59,114 nt of DNA from JANNGZ01 sp031404155 (GTDB taxonomy: Bacteria; Pseudomonadota; Gammaproteobacteria; Burkholderiales; Burkholderiaceae_C), in NCBI GenBank assembly GCA_031404155.1, contig JANNGZ010000135.1, positions 1-59,114 of the forward strand. The letters run 5' to 3'. Under the pieces are notes generated by a model. That model did no database searches and had not been told where the DNA came from. It saw only the letters and a list, made by a program, of their open reading frames with translations. Position numbers and translations under genes: made by a program. Numbering within the stretch: the first letter of the stretch is position 1; each line of letters opens with the position of its first letter. This document shows, in pieces, positions 43,672 through 52,079 of the stretch.

Positions 43672-44943
43672 CTAGCGGTAGATGTAGTCGCGGGTGAACG
43701 GGTAGGCCGATTGTGCGCCGCGCAGTCCACCATGGCCTGCGCCGTGCCCCGCGCCGTCGCCCAGGCGCCCGCTCGGCCGTGTCGCCAGCATCTGGTGCAG
43801 CGCGAGCCAGCCGCGCTCGAAGCACATCGCGCTGCCGGCCAGGTACAGGCGGTAGGCGCGCACCACCGTTTCGCGCGTGACCGCGCGGGCGTCGCCCAGG
43901 CGCCCTTCGAGCGCGTCGCTCCAGGCCCAGAGCGTGCGTGCGTAATGCGGGCGCAGGTTCTCGGTGTCGACCATCTCCAGGCCCGACTCGGCCATGGTCT
44001 CCAACACATGCGAGATATGCAGCAACTCGCCGCCCGGGAAGATGTAGCGCTCGATGAAATCACCCAGGCCCGCGCCGAGCTTCACATTGCGGGTGCCCCC
44101 GGCGGTGATGCCATGGTTGAGCAGCAATCCGCCCGGCACCAGCAGGCCACGCAGCTTGGCGAAGTACTGGGGCAGCTGCGCGCGGCCGACATGTTCGAAC
44201 ATGCCCACCGAGGCGATGCGGTCGAAGGCCTCGTGCTCGGGCAGCTCGCGGTAGTCCATCAGGCGCACCTGCACCCGCGGCGCGAGCCCCCGTTCGTCGA
44301 TCAGGCGCTGCACATGCGCATGCTGGTTCGTCGACAGCGTGATGCCGGTGGCCTGCACGCCGTAGTGCTCGGCGGCCCAGAGCAGCAGGCCGCCCCAACC
44401 CGAGCCCACGTCCAGGAAGCGTTGACCGGGCTGAAGCATCAGCTTGCGGCAGATCAGGTCCAGCTTGGCCTGCTGCGCCTGCGCCAGGGTGAAACCGCTG
44501 TCGCGAAAATAGGCACAGGAGTAAACCCGCAGCGGGTCGAGCCAGAGCGCGTAGAAATCGTCCGACACGTCGTAATGGAACTGCACCTGGCGCTTGTCGG
44601 CCTCGACCGAATGCCGGGCCAGCGAGCGGCCGCTGTGCAGCACTTGCTGCCACCAGGCCAGCGGGCCGCGGCGCGTGGCCAGCGCGATCGGGTCGCCGCC
44701 GATCAGCTGGGCCACGATGTCGGTCACGTCGCGCAGCGTGCCGTCGATTTCCAGGCGGCCTTCGACGTAGTCCTCGCCGAGCCCGCCGACATTGCCGCTG
44801 GCCAAGTGCGCCAACACCGAGAGTTCGTTCACCCGCAGCGTCACGGCGGCGTCGTGGCGGCCGAGGCGCCGCTCGCCGGGCAGCTGAAGTGCCAGCCCGG
44901 GTTCGATGGCGGTGAGGCGGGATTCGACGAGGCTGGCGTCCAT
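43672..44943 (-). CDS. Cyclopropane-fatty-acid synthase family methyltransferase
   Basis: A 423-residue SAM-dependent enzyme of the CFA synthase/mycolic-acid methyltransferase family, which methylates double bonds in membrane lipids. The SAM motif is LDVGSGWGGLLLWAAEHYG. Further family blocks are YDVSDDFYALWLD, GITLSTNQHAHVQRL, GMFEHVG and FIERYIFPGGELLHI. The C-terminal end has an unusual Gly/His-rich stretch (GAGHGAGHGG) before the tail. The ATG at 44943 was preferred over 18 nt upstream. It is probably the first gene of a minus-strand run with DUF1840 and the phosphatase. Confidence 0.9.
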   Translation of the reverse strand: MDASLVESRLTAIEPGLALQLPGERRLGRHDAAVTLRVNELSVLAHLASGNVGGLGEDYVEGRLEIDGTLRDVTDIVAQLIGGDPIALATRRGPLAWWQQVLHSGRSLARHSVEADKRQVQFHYDVSDDFYALWLDPLRVYSCAYFRDSGFTLAQAQQAKLDLICRKLMLQPGQRFLDVGSGWGGLLLWAAEHYGVQATGITLSTNQHAHVQRLIDERGLAPRVQVRLMDYRELPEHEAFDRIASVGMFEHVGRAQLPQYFAKLRGLLVPGGLLLNHGITAGGTRNVKLGAGLGDFIERYIFPGGELLHISHVLETMAESGLEMVDTENLRPHYARTLWAWSDALEGRLGDARAVTRETVVRAYRLYLAGSAMCFERGWLALHQMLATRPSGRLGDGAGHGAGHGGLRGAQSAYPFTRDYIYR

Positions 44944-45116
44944 GGTGGCGGGGCCGGGCAAGGCGTTGGCGATCCAGTCCCCACTTTATGAAACAACCCA
45001 GCCGCTCGGCAAGCCCCACGGTTCGCTGGCCCCACGGTGCGCAAGGCCGCTTCGCGGCCGGGCGGCGGCCTGTCGGTCGCTCGAAAGTCCAGTCCGCGAC
45101 ACATTGACGGCGCCGC

Positions 45117-45190
45117 AAGAGCGCCCCCAGGCGGCGTTGCCGCCGCCCCCCGAGGGGGATGAGCAAAGTAGCCAAGCGAAGTTTGCTCAT
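45117..45190 (-). repeat. Dispersed GC-rich palindromic element upstream of the CFA-like gene
   Basis: On the minus strand it opens ATGAGCAAACTTCGC and contains the GAGCAAA / TTTGCTC inverted repeat, then CCCCCTCGGGGGG and a GGCGGC / GCCGCC dyad. It matches the copy at 22508 closely over about 50 bp. Its frame stays open to 44060 but does not encode the downstream enzyme. It occupies part of the 292-bp gap between the CFA-like gene and pcaI, which otherwise shows no gene. Confidence 0.6.
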
Positions 45191-45235
45191 GAGGCATCAT
45201 TCGGCGCGCCGAACGCCGATCTCCCAGCCCTCTTC

Positions 45236-45937
45236 ATGATCGACAAGACTTCTCCCTCCGCCGCCGCCGCGCTGGCCGACGTGCCCGATGGCGCCACGGT
45301 GATGATCGGCGGCTTCGGCACCGCGGGCCTGCCCGACGAGCTGACCGAAGCCTTGCTGGCCCAGGGCGCGAAGCACCTGACGATCGTCAACAACAACGCC
45401 GGCAACGGCGACACCGGCCTGGCCGCGCTGCTTGCCGCCGGCCGGGTGCGCAAGATCATCTGCTCCTACCCGCGCCAGGCCGACAGCCACCATTTCGACC
45501 GCCTCTACCGCGCCGGCAAGATCGAACTCGAGCTGGTGCCGCAGGGCAACCTGGCCGAGCGCATCCGCGCCGCGGGGGCGGGCATCGGCGGCTTCTTCAC
45601 CCCCACCGGCTACGGCACCGAGCTGGCCCGCGGCAAGGAAACCCGTGAGCTCGACGGCCGCATGCAGGTGCTGGAGTTTCCGATCCACGCCGACTTTGCG
45701 CTGATCAAGGCCGAACGTGGCGACCGCTGGGGCAACCTGACCTACCGCATGACCGCGCGCAATTTCGGGCCGGTCATGGCCACCGCCGCCAAGGTCACGG
45801 TGGCCACGGTGCACGAGCTGGTGCCGCTGGGCAGCCTCGACCCGGAATGCGTGGTCACGCCGGGGATCTACGTCCAGCGCGTGGTCCAGGTGGCGCGCGT
45901 CTCCACCCGCGCCGGCGGCTTCACCCGCGCCGCCTGA
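45236..45937 (+). CDS. pcaI: 3-oxoadipate CoA-transferase subunit A
   Basis: The alpha subunit of a succinyl-CoA:3-ketoacid CoA-transferase. The 233-residue protein has the family motif MIGGFGTAGLPDELTEALL, then IVNNNAGNGDTGLAAL and GGFFTPTGYGTELARGKE. The adjacent thiolase and IclR regulator point to beta-ketoadipate (PcaI) rather than acetoacetate use, although ScoA cannot be excluded. The ATG at 45236 is the family-like start. Subunit B follows after 240 bp that contain three tandem repeats, whereas in most genomes the two subunits are adjacent or overlap. Confidence 0.9.
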   Translation: MIDKTSPSAAAALADVPDGATVMIGGFGTAGLPDELTEALLAQGAKHLTIVNNNAGNGDTGLAALLAAGRVRKIICSYPRQADSHHFDRLYRAGKIELELVPQGNLAERIRAAGAGIGGFFTPTGYGTELARGKETRELDGRMQVLEFPIHADFALIKAERGDRWGNLTYRMTARNFGPVMATAAKVTVATVHELVPLGSLDPECVVTPGIYVQRVVQVARVSTRAGGFTRAA

Positions 45938-45947
45938 GGGCCCAGTG

Positions 45948-46177
45948 ATGAGTGACGCCGGGCCGCTACCAAGTCGCTCGATCCCCCTCGGGGGGCCGGC
46001 GCGAAGCGGCGTAGGGGGCACCAATGAGTGACGCCGGGCCGCTCCCAAGTCGCTCGATCCCCTTCGGGGGGGCCGGCGCGAAGCGGCGTAGGGGGCACCA
46101 ATGAGCGACGCCGGGCCGTTCCCAAGTCGCTCGATCCCCCTTGGGGGGGCCGGCGCGAAGCGGCGTAGGGGGCACCA
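45948..46177 (+). repeat. Three tandem 76-77 bp units, each a leader mini-ORF with a ribosome site, between pcaI and pcaJ
   Basis: Units are 45948-46023 (76 bp), 46024-46100 and 46101-46177 (77 bp each), nearly identical. Each begins ATGAGYGACGCCGGGCCG and ends GTAGGGGGCACCA directly before the next ATG, so each supplies AGGGGG five bases upstream of the next start. Units 2 and 3 encode 26-residue peptides (MSDAGPLPSRSIP...KRRRGHQ) whose TGA overlaps the next ATG as ATGA, the last being the pcaJ start. Unit 1 lacks one G, shifts frame and stops eight bases into unit 2 (46029-46031). Each also contains a GATCCCC...GGGG dyad. Translation of the peptides is inferred, not shown. Confidence 0.9.
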
Positions 46178-46813
46178 ATGAGCCGATGGACCCGCGAACA
46201 AATGGCCCGGCGAGTGGCGCTGGACATCCCGGACGGCGCGATCGTCAACCTCGGCATCGGCCTGCCGACGCTGGTGGCCAACCACCTGCCGGCCGGCCGC
46301 GAGGTCGTGCTGCACAGTGAAAACGGCGTGCTCGGCATGGGCCCGGCAGCCGCCGAACACGAAGCCGACTACGACCTGATCAACGCCGGCAAACAACCGG
46401 TGTCGCTGCTGCCCGGCGGCTGCTTCTTCCACCATGCCGACAGCTTCGGCATGATGCGCGGCGGCCATCTGGACGTGTGTGTGCTGGGTGCCTTCCAGGT
46501 CTCGGCCGGCGGCGACCTGGCCAACTGGCACACCGGCGCTCCGGACGCGATCCCCGCGGTGGGCGGTGCGATGGACTTGGCGATCGGTGCAAAAAAAACC
46601 TTCGTGATGATGGAGCACCGCACCAAGTCCGGCGAGAGCAAACTGGTGGCGCAGTGCAGCTACCCGCTCACCGGCATCGGCTGCGTCAGCCGCATCTACA
46701 CCGACCTGGCGGTGCTCGAGGTTACGCCGCGGGGCCTGAAGGTGGTCGAGCGCGCCGAAGGCCTGAGCCAGGAAGCCCTGCAAGCCGCGACCGCGGTGCC
46801 GCTGATCGCTTGA
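46178..46813 (+). CDS. pcaJ: 3-oxoadipate CoA-transferase subunit B
   Basis: The beta subunit, which carries the catalytic glutamate that forms the CoA thioester: E48 in HSENGVLGMG. The 211-residue protein also has VNLGIGLPTLVANHL and GGAMDLAIGAKKTFVMMEH. With PcaI it converts beta-ketoadipate and succinyl-CoA to beta-ketoadipyl-CoA and succinate. Its ATG lies five bases after AGGGGG and overlaps the stop of the third upstream mini-ORF, so its translation may depend on ribosomes crossing the repeats. Confidence 0.92.
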   Translation: MSRWTREQMARRVALDIPDGAIVNLGIGLPTLVANHLPAGREVVLHSENGVLGMGPAAAEHEADYDLINAGKQPVSLLPGGCFFHHADSFGMMRGGHLDVCVLGAFQVSAGGDLANWHTGAPDAIPAVGGAMDLAIGAKKTFVMMEHRTKSGESKLVAQCSYPLTGIGCVSRIYTDLAVLEVTPRGLKVVERAEGLSQEALQAATAVPLIA

Positions 46814-46871
46814 GCCAGAGCCAGAGCCCCAGAGCCAACGCAACCCTACCGCCGAGACACGAAAGACCGCC

Positions 46872-48086
46872 ATGAACCAAGCCTTCATCTGCGATGCCCA
46901 GCGCACCCCCTTCGGCCGCTACGGCGGCGCCTTGAGCAGCGTGCGCACCGACGACCTCGGCGCACTGCCGATCAAGGCGCTGATGGCGCGCAACCCGCGT
47001 GTGGACTGGGCCGCGGTGGCCGACGTGTTCTACGGCTGCGCCAACCAGGCCGGCGAAGACAACCGCAACGTGGCGCGCATGAGCGCCCTGCTCGCCGGGC
47101 TGCCGATCGAGGTGCCCGGGGCCACGATCAACCGCCTTTGCGGCTCGGGCCTGGACGCGGTGGGCAGCGCGGCGCGCGCGATCCGCTGCGGCGAGGCCGA
47201 GCTGATGATCGCCGGCGGCGTCGAGAGCATGAGCCGCGCGCCCTTCGTGATGCCGAAGGCCGAAAGTGCGTTCTCGCGCGCCAACGCGGTCTACGACACC
47301 ACCATCGGCTGGCGCTTCGTCAACAAGCTGATGAAGGAACGCTACGGCGTCGACTCGATGCCCGAGACGGCCGAAAACGTGGCCAGCGATTTCGGCATCC
47401 AGCGCGACGCCCAGGACCGCATGGCGCTGGCCAGCCAGCTCAAGGCGGTAGCGGCGCAGAAGCGGGGTTTCTTCGACGCCGAAATCACGCCGGTGACCCT
47501 GGCGCAGAAGAAGGGCGAGGCCGTGCTGGTGCGCCAGGACGAACACCCGCGCGAGACCAGCCTGGACGCGCTGGCCAAGCTCAGGGGCATCGTGCGCCCC
47601 GACGGCACGGTCACCGCGGGCAACGCCTCGGGCGTGAACGACGGCGCCTGCGCCCTGCTGCTGGCCAGCGAAGCCGCCGCCGCCCGGCATGGGCTCACGC
47701 CGCGCGCGCGTGTGGTGGCCATGGCCACCGCCGGGGTGGCGCCGCGCATCATGGGCTTTGGCCCGGCGCCGGCGGTGCGCAAGGTGCTTGCGCTCAGTGG
47801 CCTGACGCTGGCTCAGGTCGACGTGATCGAACTCAACGAGGCCTTCGCGGCGCAAGGCCTGGCGGTGCTGCGCGACCTCGGCATCGCCGACGACGACGCA
47901 CGGGTCAACCCCAACGGCGGCGCGATCGCACTCGGCCACCCGCTGGGCGCCAGCGGCGCGCGCCTGGCCACCACGGCGGTGAACCAGCTGCACACGATGA
48001 ACGCGGGGCGCGGTGGCCGCTACGCGCTGTGCACGATGTGCATCGGCGTCGGGCAGGGCATTGCACTGGTGCTCGAGCGTGTTTGA
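46872..48086 (+). CDS. pcaF: 3-oxoadipyl-CoA thiolase PcaF
   Basis: This thiolase cleaves beta-ketoadipyl-CoA to succinyl-CoA and acetyl-CoA, the last step of aromatic catabolism through protocatechuate or catechol. The 404-residue protein has nucleophile Cys90 (NRLCGSGLDAVG), NEAFAAQGLAVL, the GGAIALGHPLGASGAR histidine loop and the second cysteine in ALCTMCIGVGQG. The opening (FICDAQRTPFGRYGGAL) is characteristic of PcaF/PaaJ thiolases. It follows pcaJ by 58 bp. A phenylacetate thiolase (PaaJ) is the main alternative; pcaIJ next door favours PcaF. Confidence 0.93.
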   Translation: MNQAFICDAQRTPFGRYGGALSSVRTDDLGALPIKALMARNPRVDWAAVADVFYGCANQAGEDNRNVARMSALLAGLPIEVPGATINRLCGSGLDAVGSAARAIRCGEAELMIAGGVESMSRAPFVMPKAESAFSRANAVYDTTIGWRFVNKLMKERYGVDSMPETAENVASDFGIQRDAQDRMALASQLKAVAAQKRGFFDAEITPVTLAQKKGEAVLVRQDEHPRETSLDALAKLRGIVRPDGTVTAGNASGVNDGACALLLASEAAAARHGLTPRARVVAMATAGVAPRIMGFGPAPAVRKVLALSGLTLAQVDVIELNEAFAAQGLAVLRDLGIADDDARVNPNGGAIALGHPLGASGARLATTAVNQLHTMNAGRGGRYALCTMCIGVGQGIALVLERV

Positions 48087-48280
48087 GATCGCGCGGCCCG
48101 GCAAGCGCGCCGGCGGCCCCACAAATCGGGGCGGTCGGCCGGACGACGGCCGGAAGAACTTCCTCAGTCGAACCGCCGGTCGATGCGCGCGCGTATAGAG
48201 CCGAGGCGGCCGCCAGCCAGGAGGCGGCTCGCCAAGTGCGCCTTGGACGCGCTTCGGCGCCAGAACACCGGGGGACCAAG

Positions 48281-49114
48281 ATGAGCGCTGAAACGACACG
48301 AGCCCAGGTCAAGGGCGACTTTGAGTCGGCATCGAACGACGCCTCGATGCAGCACGAAGCGCCGCAAAAGCGCGACCTCGTTGCCGGGCTTGAAAAGGGC
48401 TTGTCGGTGATCGGGGCCTTCGAGCAGCAGCGCCCGCGCCTGACGATCAGCGAAGTGGCCGAACGCACCGGCCTCACCCGCGCGGCGGCGCGGCGCTACC
48501 TGATCACGCTGACGCACCTGGGCTTCGTCAGCCAGGACCGCAAGATGTTCGCCCTCACGCCGCGGGTGCTGCGCCTGGGCCAGCGCTATCTGCATTCGGC
48601 GCGCCTGTCGCGGGTGGTTCGGCCGGAAATCCAGCGTCTGTCGCAGAAGCTGGGCGAATCGGTCGGCGTGGCGGTGCTCGACGACGGTGAGGTGGTGAGC
48701 GTGGCGGTGGCCAAGTCGTCGCACGACGCCATGCCCTCGATCGAGCCGGGTACGAGGCTGCCGCTGCACTGCACCGCGGCCGGGCGGGTGATGCTCGCCG
48801 AGATGCCCGCGGCGCAGGTCGAAGAATGGATCGCCCGCCTGCCGCTGGCGGCGGTCACCGCACGCACGATCACCCAGCCCGAGCGCCTGCGCGCCGAAGT
48901 CGAACGCGCGCGCAAACAGGGCTATGCGCTGATCGATCAGGAACTCGAACTCGGCCACCGCGCGATCAGCGTGCCGCTGCGCAACTTCCGCGGCGAGGCG
49001 ATCGCATCGGTCAGCGTGGTGACCCAAGGGCCGCGCTTCGGCGCCGAACAACTGGTGGCGCAATGCCTGCCGCTGCTGCGGCAAACCCAGGCCCATCTGC
49101 GACAGCTGCTCTGA
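48281..49114 (+). CDS. pcaR: IclR-family regulator, probable PcaR
   Basis: A 277-residue regulator with an N-terminal winged helix-turn-helix (VAGLEKGLSVIGAFEQQRPR, then LTISEVAERTGLTRAAARRYL) and a C-terminal effector-binding domain (TRLPLHCTAAGRVMLAEM, YALIDQELELGHRAISVPLR). This matches the PcaR/PobR/PcaU branch, which controls protocatechuate and beta-ketoadipate genes. Its place right after pcaF on the same strand supports PcaR. The ATG at 48281 gives a roughly 30-residue hydrophilic tail before the DNA-binding domain. Confidence 0.87.
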   Translation: MSAETTRAQVKGDFESASNDASMQHEAPQKRDLVAGLEKGLSVIGAFEQQRPRLTISEVAERTGLTRAAARRYLITLTHLGFVSQDRKMFALTPRVLRLGQRYLHSARLSRVVRPEIQRLSQKLGESVGVAVLDDGEVVSVAVAKSSHDAMPSIEPGTRLPLHCTAAGRVMLAEMPAAQVEEWIARLPLAAVTARTITQPERLRAEVERARKQGYALIDQELELGHRAISVPLRNFRGEAIASVSVVTQGPRFGAEQLVAQCLPLLRQTQAHLRQLL

Positions 49115-49217
49115 GGCTGCCCCCGCGCTCGGCGCGCTACGCTTGGCGCGCAGCCGCATCGACAACCGGGCTCGGCGCGTTACCCTCAGGCCGAGCCCAA
49201 AGCCACCAGGAGACCGC

Positions 49218-49529
49218 ATGATTCTCGAACTCGCCGACATCCGCATCCAGCCCGGCCAGCAGGCCGCGTTCGACGAAGCCATCCAGCGCGGGCTTGCCAC
49301 CGTCGCGTCGCAGGCCAAGGGCTATCGCGGCTTCAAGGTCAACAAGGGCGTCGAGTCACCCGAGCGCTACATCCTGATGATCTTCTGGGACACGCTGGAG
49401 GACCACACCATCGGCTTCCGCCAGGGCCCGCTGTTCCCGCAATGGCGCGCAATCGTCGGGCCGTTTTTTGCCACGCCGCCGCAGGTGGAGCACTTCGAGT
49501 TGCTGGCCAAGTCGGGCAGTGACACGTGA
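49218..49529 (+). CDS. Antibiotic-biosynthesis-monooxygenase (ABM) fold protein
   Basis: A 103-residue dimeric ferredoxin-like protein of the ABM superfamily: ELADIRIQPGQQAAFDEAIQ, then YRGFKVNKGVESPERYILMIFWDTLEDH. Members are cofactor-free oxygenases or heme and quinone handlers, and many have no known activity. The ATG at 49218 has AGGAG seven bases upstream. It overlaps the M20 peptidase start as GTGA, so the two are co-translated, but no shared pathway is evident. Confidence 0.87.
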   Translation: MILELADIRIQPGQQAAFDEAIQRGLATVASQAKGYRGFKVNKGVESPERYILMIFWDTLEDHTIGFRQGPLFPQWRAIVGPFFATPPQVEHFELLAKSGSDT

Positions 49530-50980
49530 CCCGCGGCGCCGCGATCGCCAGCGCCGCGGCGCATTTCGACAGCGGTGAATTCACCCGGGTGCTGGCCTCG
49601 CGCATTGCCTGGCGCAGCGCGAGCCAGGAGGCCGACGCGGGCGCGCAATTGCGCGGCTACCTGGAAGAGTCGCTGCGCCCGGCGCTGCAAGCGCTCGGGT
49701 TCGAGGTGCAAACCTTCGAACATCACGAAGAGGGCAGCGCCGCGCTGCCGCCCTTCCTGATCGCGCACCGCGTCGAAGACACCGCGCTTGCGGCAACGCT
49801 CCCCACGGTGTTGATGTACGGCCATGGCGACGTGGTGCGCGGCCAGGACGCGCAGTGGCGCGAGGGCCTGTCGCCGTGGCGCCTGGTCGAGCGCGACGGC
49901 CGCCTCTACGGCCGCGGCACCGCGGACAACAAGGGCCAGCACAGCATCAACCTGGCGGCGCTGCAAAGCGTGCTGCACGCACGCGGCGGCAAGCTCGGCT
50001 TCAACGTCGTCTGGCTTTTCGAAACCGGTGAAGAGATCGGCTCGCCTGGCCTGGCCTCCTTCTGCGCCGCACACCGCGACGCGCTCGCCGCCGACGTGCT
50101 GATCGCCTCCGACGGCCCGCGCCTGCACGCCGAGCGGCCCACCGTGTTCCTCGGCTCGCGCGGCACCGCCAATTTCAGCTTGAGCCTGAAGCTGCGCGAA
50201 GGTGCGCACCACTCGGGCAACTGGGGCGGCCTCTTGCGCAACCCCGGCACCGTGCTGGCCGCGGCGATCGCGAGTTTGGTCGACGGCCAGGGCCGCATCC
50301 GGGTGCCGGGCCTGCGCCCGCCACCGATACCGGCCGCGGTGCGCGATGCACTCTGCGGCATCGAGGTCGGCGGTGGCCAAGGCGACCCCGAGGTGGACGC
50401 CGATTGGGGCGAGCCCGGGCTCACGCCCACCGAACGTGTCTTTGCCTGGAACACGCTGGAAGTGCTGGCCTACAAAACCGGCAACCCCGACTTTCCGGTG
50501 AATGCGATTCCCGACCGGGCTCTGGCCCACCTGCAACTGCGCTTCGTGGTCGGCACCGACAGCGGCCACCTGCGCGAGCATGTGCTGGCCCATCTGCGCG
50601 CGGGCGGCTTCGACGGCATCGAGGTGAGCGAACCGGTGACGATGGCCGCCACGCGCCTGGACCCCGAGCACCCCTGGGTGCGCTTCACGCTGGCGTCGAT
50701 CGAACGCAGCTGCGGTGTCAAGCCGGTGCTGCTGCCCAACCTCGGCGGCTCGCTGCCGAACGATGTTTTTGCCGACGGCCTCGGCCTGCCCACAGTGTGG
50801 GTGCCTCACTCCTACCCGGCCTGCTCGCAACATGCACCGAACGAACACCTGCTGGCTGCGGTGGCACGCGAAGCGCTGCAGCTGATGGCCGGGCTGTTCT
50901 GGGATATCGGCGAAGAGGCGCCGCGTTTGCCGCGGCGCGCGCCGCAGCGAACGCCCGCGCGATCGCCTCAAGCCTACTAG
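49526..50980 (+). CDS. M20-family metallopeptidase/amidohydrolase
   Basis: A 484-residue zinc hydrolase of the M20 (ArgE/DapE/CPG2) family. Metal and catalytic motifs are YGHGDVVRG, LYGRGTADNKGQ, FETGEEIGSPG, ASDGP and the C-terminal SYPACSQHAPNEHLL. An M20 dimerisation domain sits at about 205-370. The substrate could be a dipeptide, N-acyl amino acid or carbamate and is not predictable. The GTG start overlaps the upstream ABM stop (GTGA). The C-terminal 25 residues are Arg/Pro-rich and probably disordered. Confidence 0.9.
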   Translation: MTRGAAIASAAAHFDSGEFTRVLASRIAWRSASQEADAGAQLRGYLEESLRPALQALGFEVQTFEHHEEGSAALPPFLIAHRVEDTALAATLPTVLMYGHGDVVRGQDAQWREGLSPWRLVERDGRLYGRGTADNKGQHSINLAALQSVLHARGGKLGFNVVWLFETGEEIGSPGLASFCAAHRDALAADVLIASDGPRLHAERPTVFLGSRGTANFSLSLKLREGAHHSGNWGGLLRNPGTVLAAAIASLVDGQGRIRVPGLRPPPIPAAVRDALCGIEVGGGQGDPEVDADWGEPGLTPTERVFAWNTLEVLAYKTGNPDFPVNAIPDRALAHLQLRFVVGTDSGHLREHVLAHLRAGGFDGIEVSEPVTMAATRLDPEHPWVRFTLASIERSCGVKPVLLPNLGGSLPNDVFADGLGLPTVWVPHSYPACSQHAPNEHLLAAVAREALQLMAGLFWDIGEEAPRLPRRAPQRTPARSPQAY

Positions 50981-51131
50981 GCACAGCGCGTTGCGGCCGG
51001 GCTGCGGCCGGTCCGCGTCGGCCTGGCGCGCAAGGGGTGAGCACACCGACAGGACGGGCCGTTGCAGACGCTGACCTGGCCGAGCAGGCGGTTTAACGCG
51101 GCCTTCAGCGGTGCTGCGCAAGAATCGACCG

Positions 51132-52028
51132 ATGAATCCTCCCGTGCCGGCGCAAGCCGGTTCGCTACGCCACACGCCGCCTGCGCAGTGCAGCCGCCGG
51201 CGCCAACCGCACCGGCTGACCTTGCCGCTGGCAGCGATGGTCGTGCTGGTGTGCGGCAGCGCCCGGGCGCAACTCATCGAAGACGACCCGCCGAACAAAT
51301 TCAACTACGTGATCGGCGCGTCGGTGCGCGTCGCGCCCGAGTACGCCGGCTCGTCGAAACAAGTGGCCAAGCTGCGCCCGCTCTGGGCGATGCAATACGG
51401 GCGCTACCGCATCAGCCCGTCGGGCGCCGGAACCCTGCTCGGGTTTGGGGTAGACGATGCCGGGCCCGGCGCCAGCGCGGAGCTGTTGCGCAGCTCGGAC
51501 TGGAAATTCGGCGTCGGGCTGCGCTGGACCCACGGCCGGCCCGCCTCCAGTTCGCCCTTCCTCGCCGGCCTGCCCGATGTGCGCAGCACGCTGCTCGGGC
51601 GGGCGCAGTTGACGTACCGGCTGAGCGAGAACTGGGCGGTCTCCGGCAGCCTGACGCAGGACCTGCTCGGCCGCGGCGGCGGCGCTCTGGCCAGCGTGGG
51701 CCTTGGCGTGCGCAAGCGCCTGCAGGAACGTGTCGAGTGGACCGTGGGCAGCGGTGTCAACTTCGGCGACCCGCGCTACATGCAGACCCACTTCGGCATC
51801 ATCGAGGCCGCGTCCTTGAGCTCGGGCTTGCCGGCTTACAACGCTCGCGCCGGCATCTCCGATGTGAACCTCGGTACCGGCGTCACCCTGATGCTGGCGC
51901 GGCGCTGGTTCGCGTTCGGCGGCGTCGGCACCTCGCGCCTGCTCGGCGACGCGGCCACCAGCCCGGTCACGCGCGACCGCAACGCGAGCTTCGTGTCGAT
52001 CGGGCTGGCCTACCGCTGTTGCCCATAG
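51132..52028 (+). CDS. MipA/OmpV-family outer-membrane protein
   Basis: A 298-residue outer-membrane beta-barrel. A rather long basic N-terminus leads into the signal helix LTLPLAAMVVLVCGSARAQ. The mature part has the family's FNYVIGASVRVAPEYAGSSKQ, LRPLWAMQYGRYRISPSG and a terminal strand VSIGLAYRCCP. MipA in E. coli scaffolds peptidoglycan enzymes, while other members are porins or adhesins; the role here is open. An upstream GTG at 51111 is possible. It converges on the motor operon across a GC hairpin. Confidence 0.87.
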   Translation: MNPPVPAQAGSLRHTPPAQCSRRRQPHRLTLPLAAMVVLVCGSARAQLIEDDPPNKFNYVIGASVRVAPEYAGSSKQVAKLRPLWAMQYGRYRISPSGAGTLLGFGVDDAGPGASAELLRSSDWKFGVGLRWTHGRPASSSPFLAGLPDVRSTLLGRAQLTYRLSENWAVSGSLTQDLLGRGGGALASVGLGVRKRLQERVEWTVGSGVNFGDPRYMQTHFGIIEAASLSSGLPAYNARAGISDVNLGTGVTLMLARRWFAFGGVGTSRLLGDAATSPVTRDRNASFVSIGLAYRCCP

Positions 52029-52032
52029 CGCG

Positions 52033-52053
52033 CGGCCCCGCAAAGTGCGGGCC
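52033..52053. terminator. GC hairpin between mipA-like and AgmX/TonB-like genes
   Basis: GGCCCCGCA and TGCGGGCC form a stem with one bulged base around AAG. It lies between convergent genes. A second short dyad, CCTGAG...CTCAGG, follows at about 52067-52083. Confidence 0.45.
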
Positions 52054-52079
52054 GCCGCGGCCACTCCCTGAGGACAAGC

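Noticed and set aside
45948..46177. Tandem repeats as a CRISPR array or phage attachment site
   Set aside because: Units are contiguous without spacers, no cas or integrase gene is present, and the phasing is to start codons.
45966..46178. Minus-strand 70-codon frame through the pcaI-pcaJ repeats (LRRFAPAPP-type repeats)
   Set aside because: It exists only because the unit is repeated and lacks stops. The plus-strand frames, which line up with starts and ribosome sites, explain the layout better.
49367..51304. 645-codon frame antisense to the M20 peptidase
   Set aside because: The opposite strand has all M20 metal motifs, whereas this frame has none.
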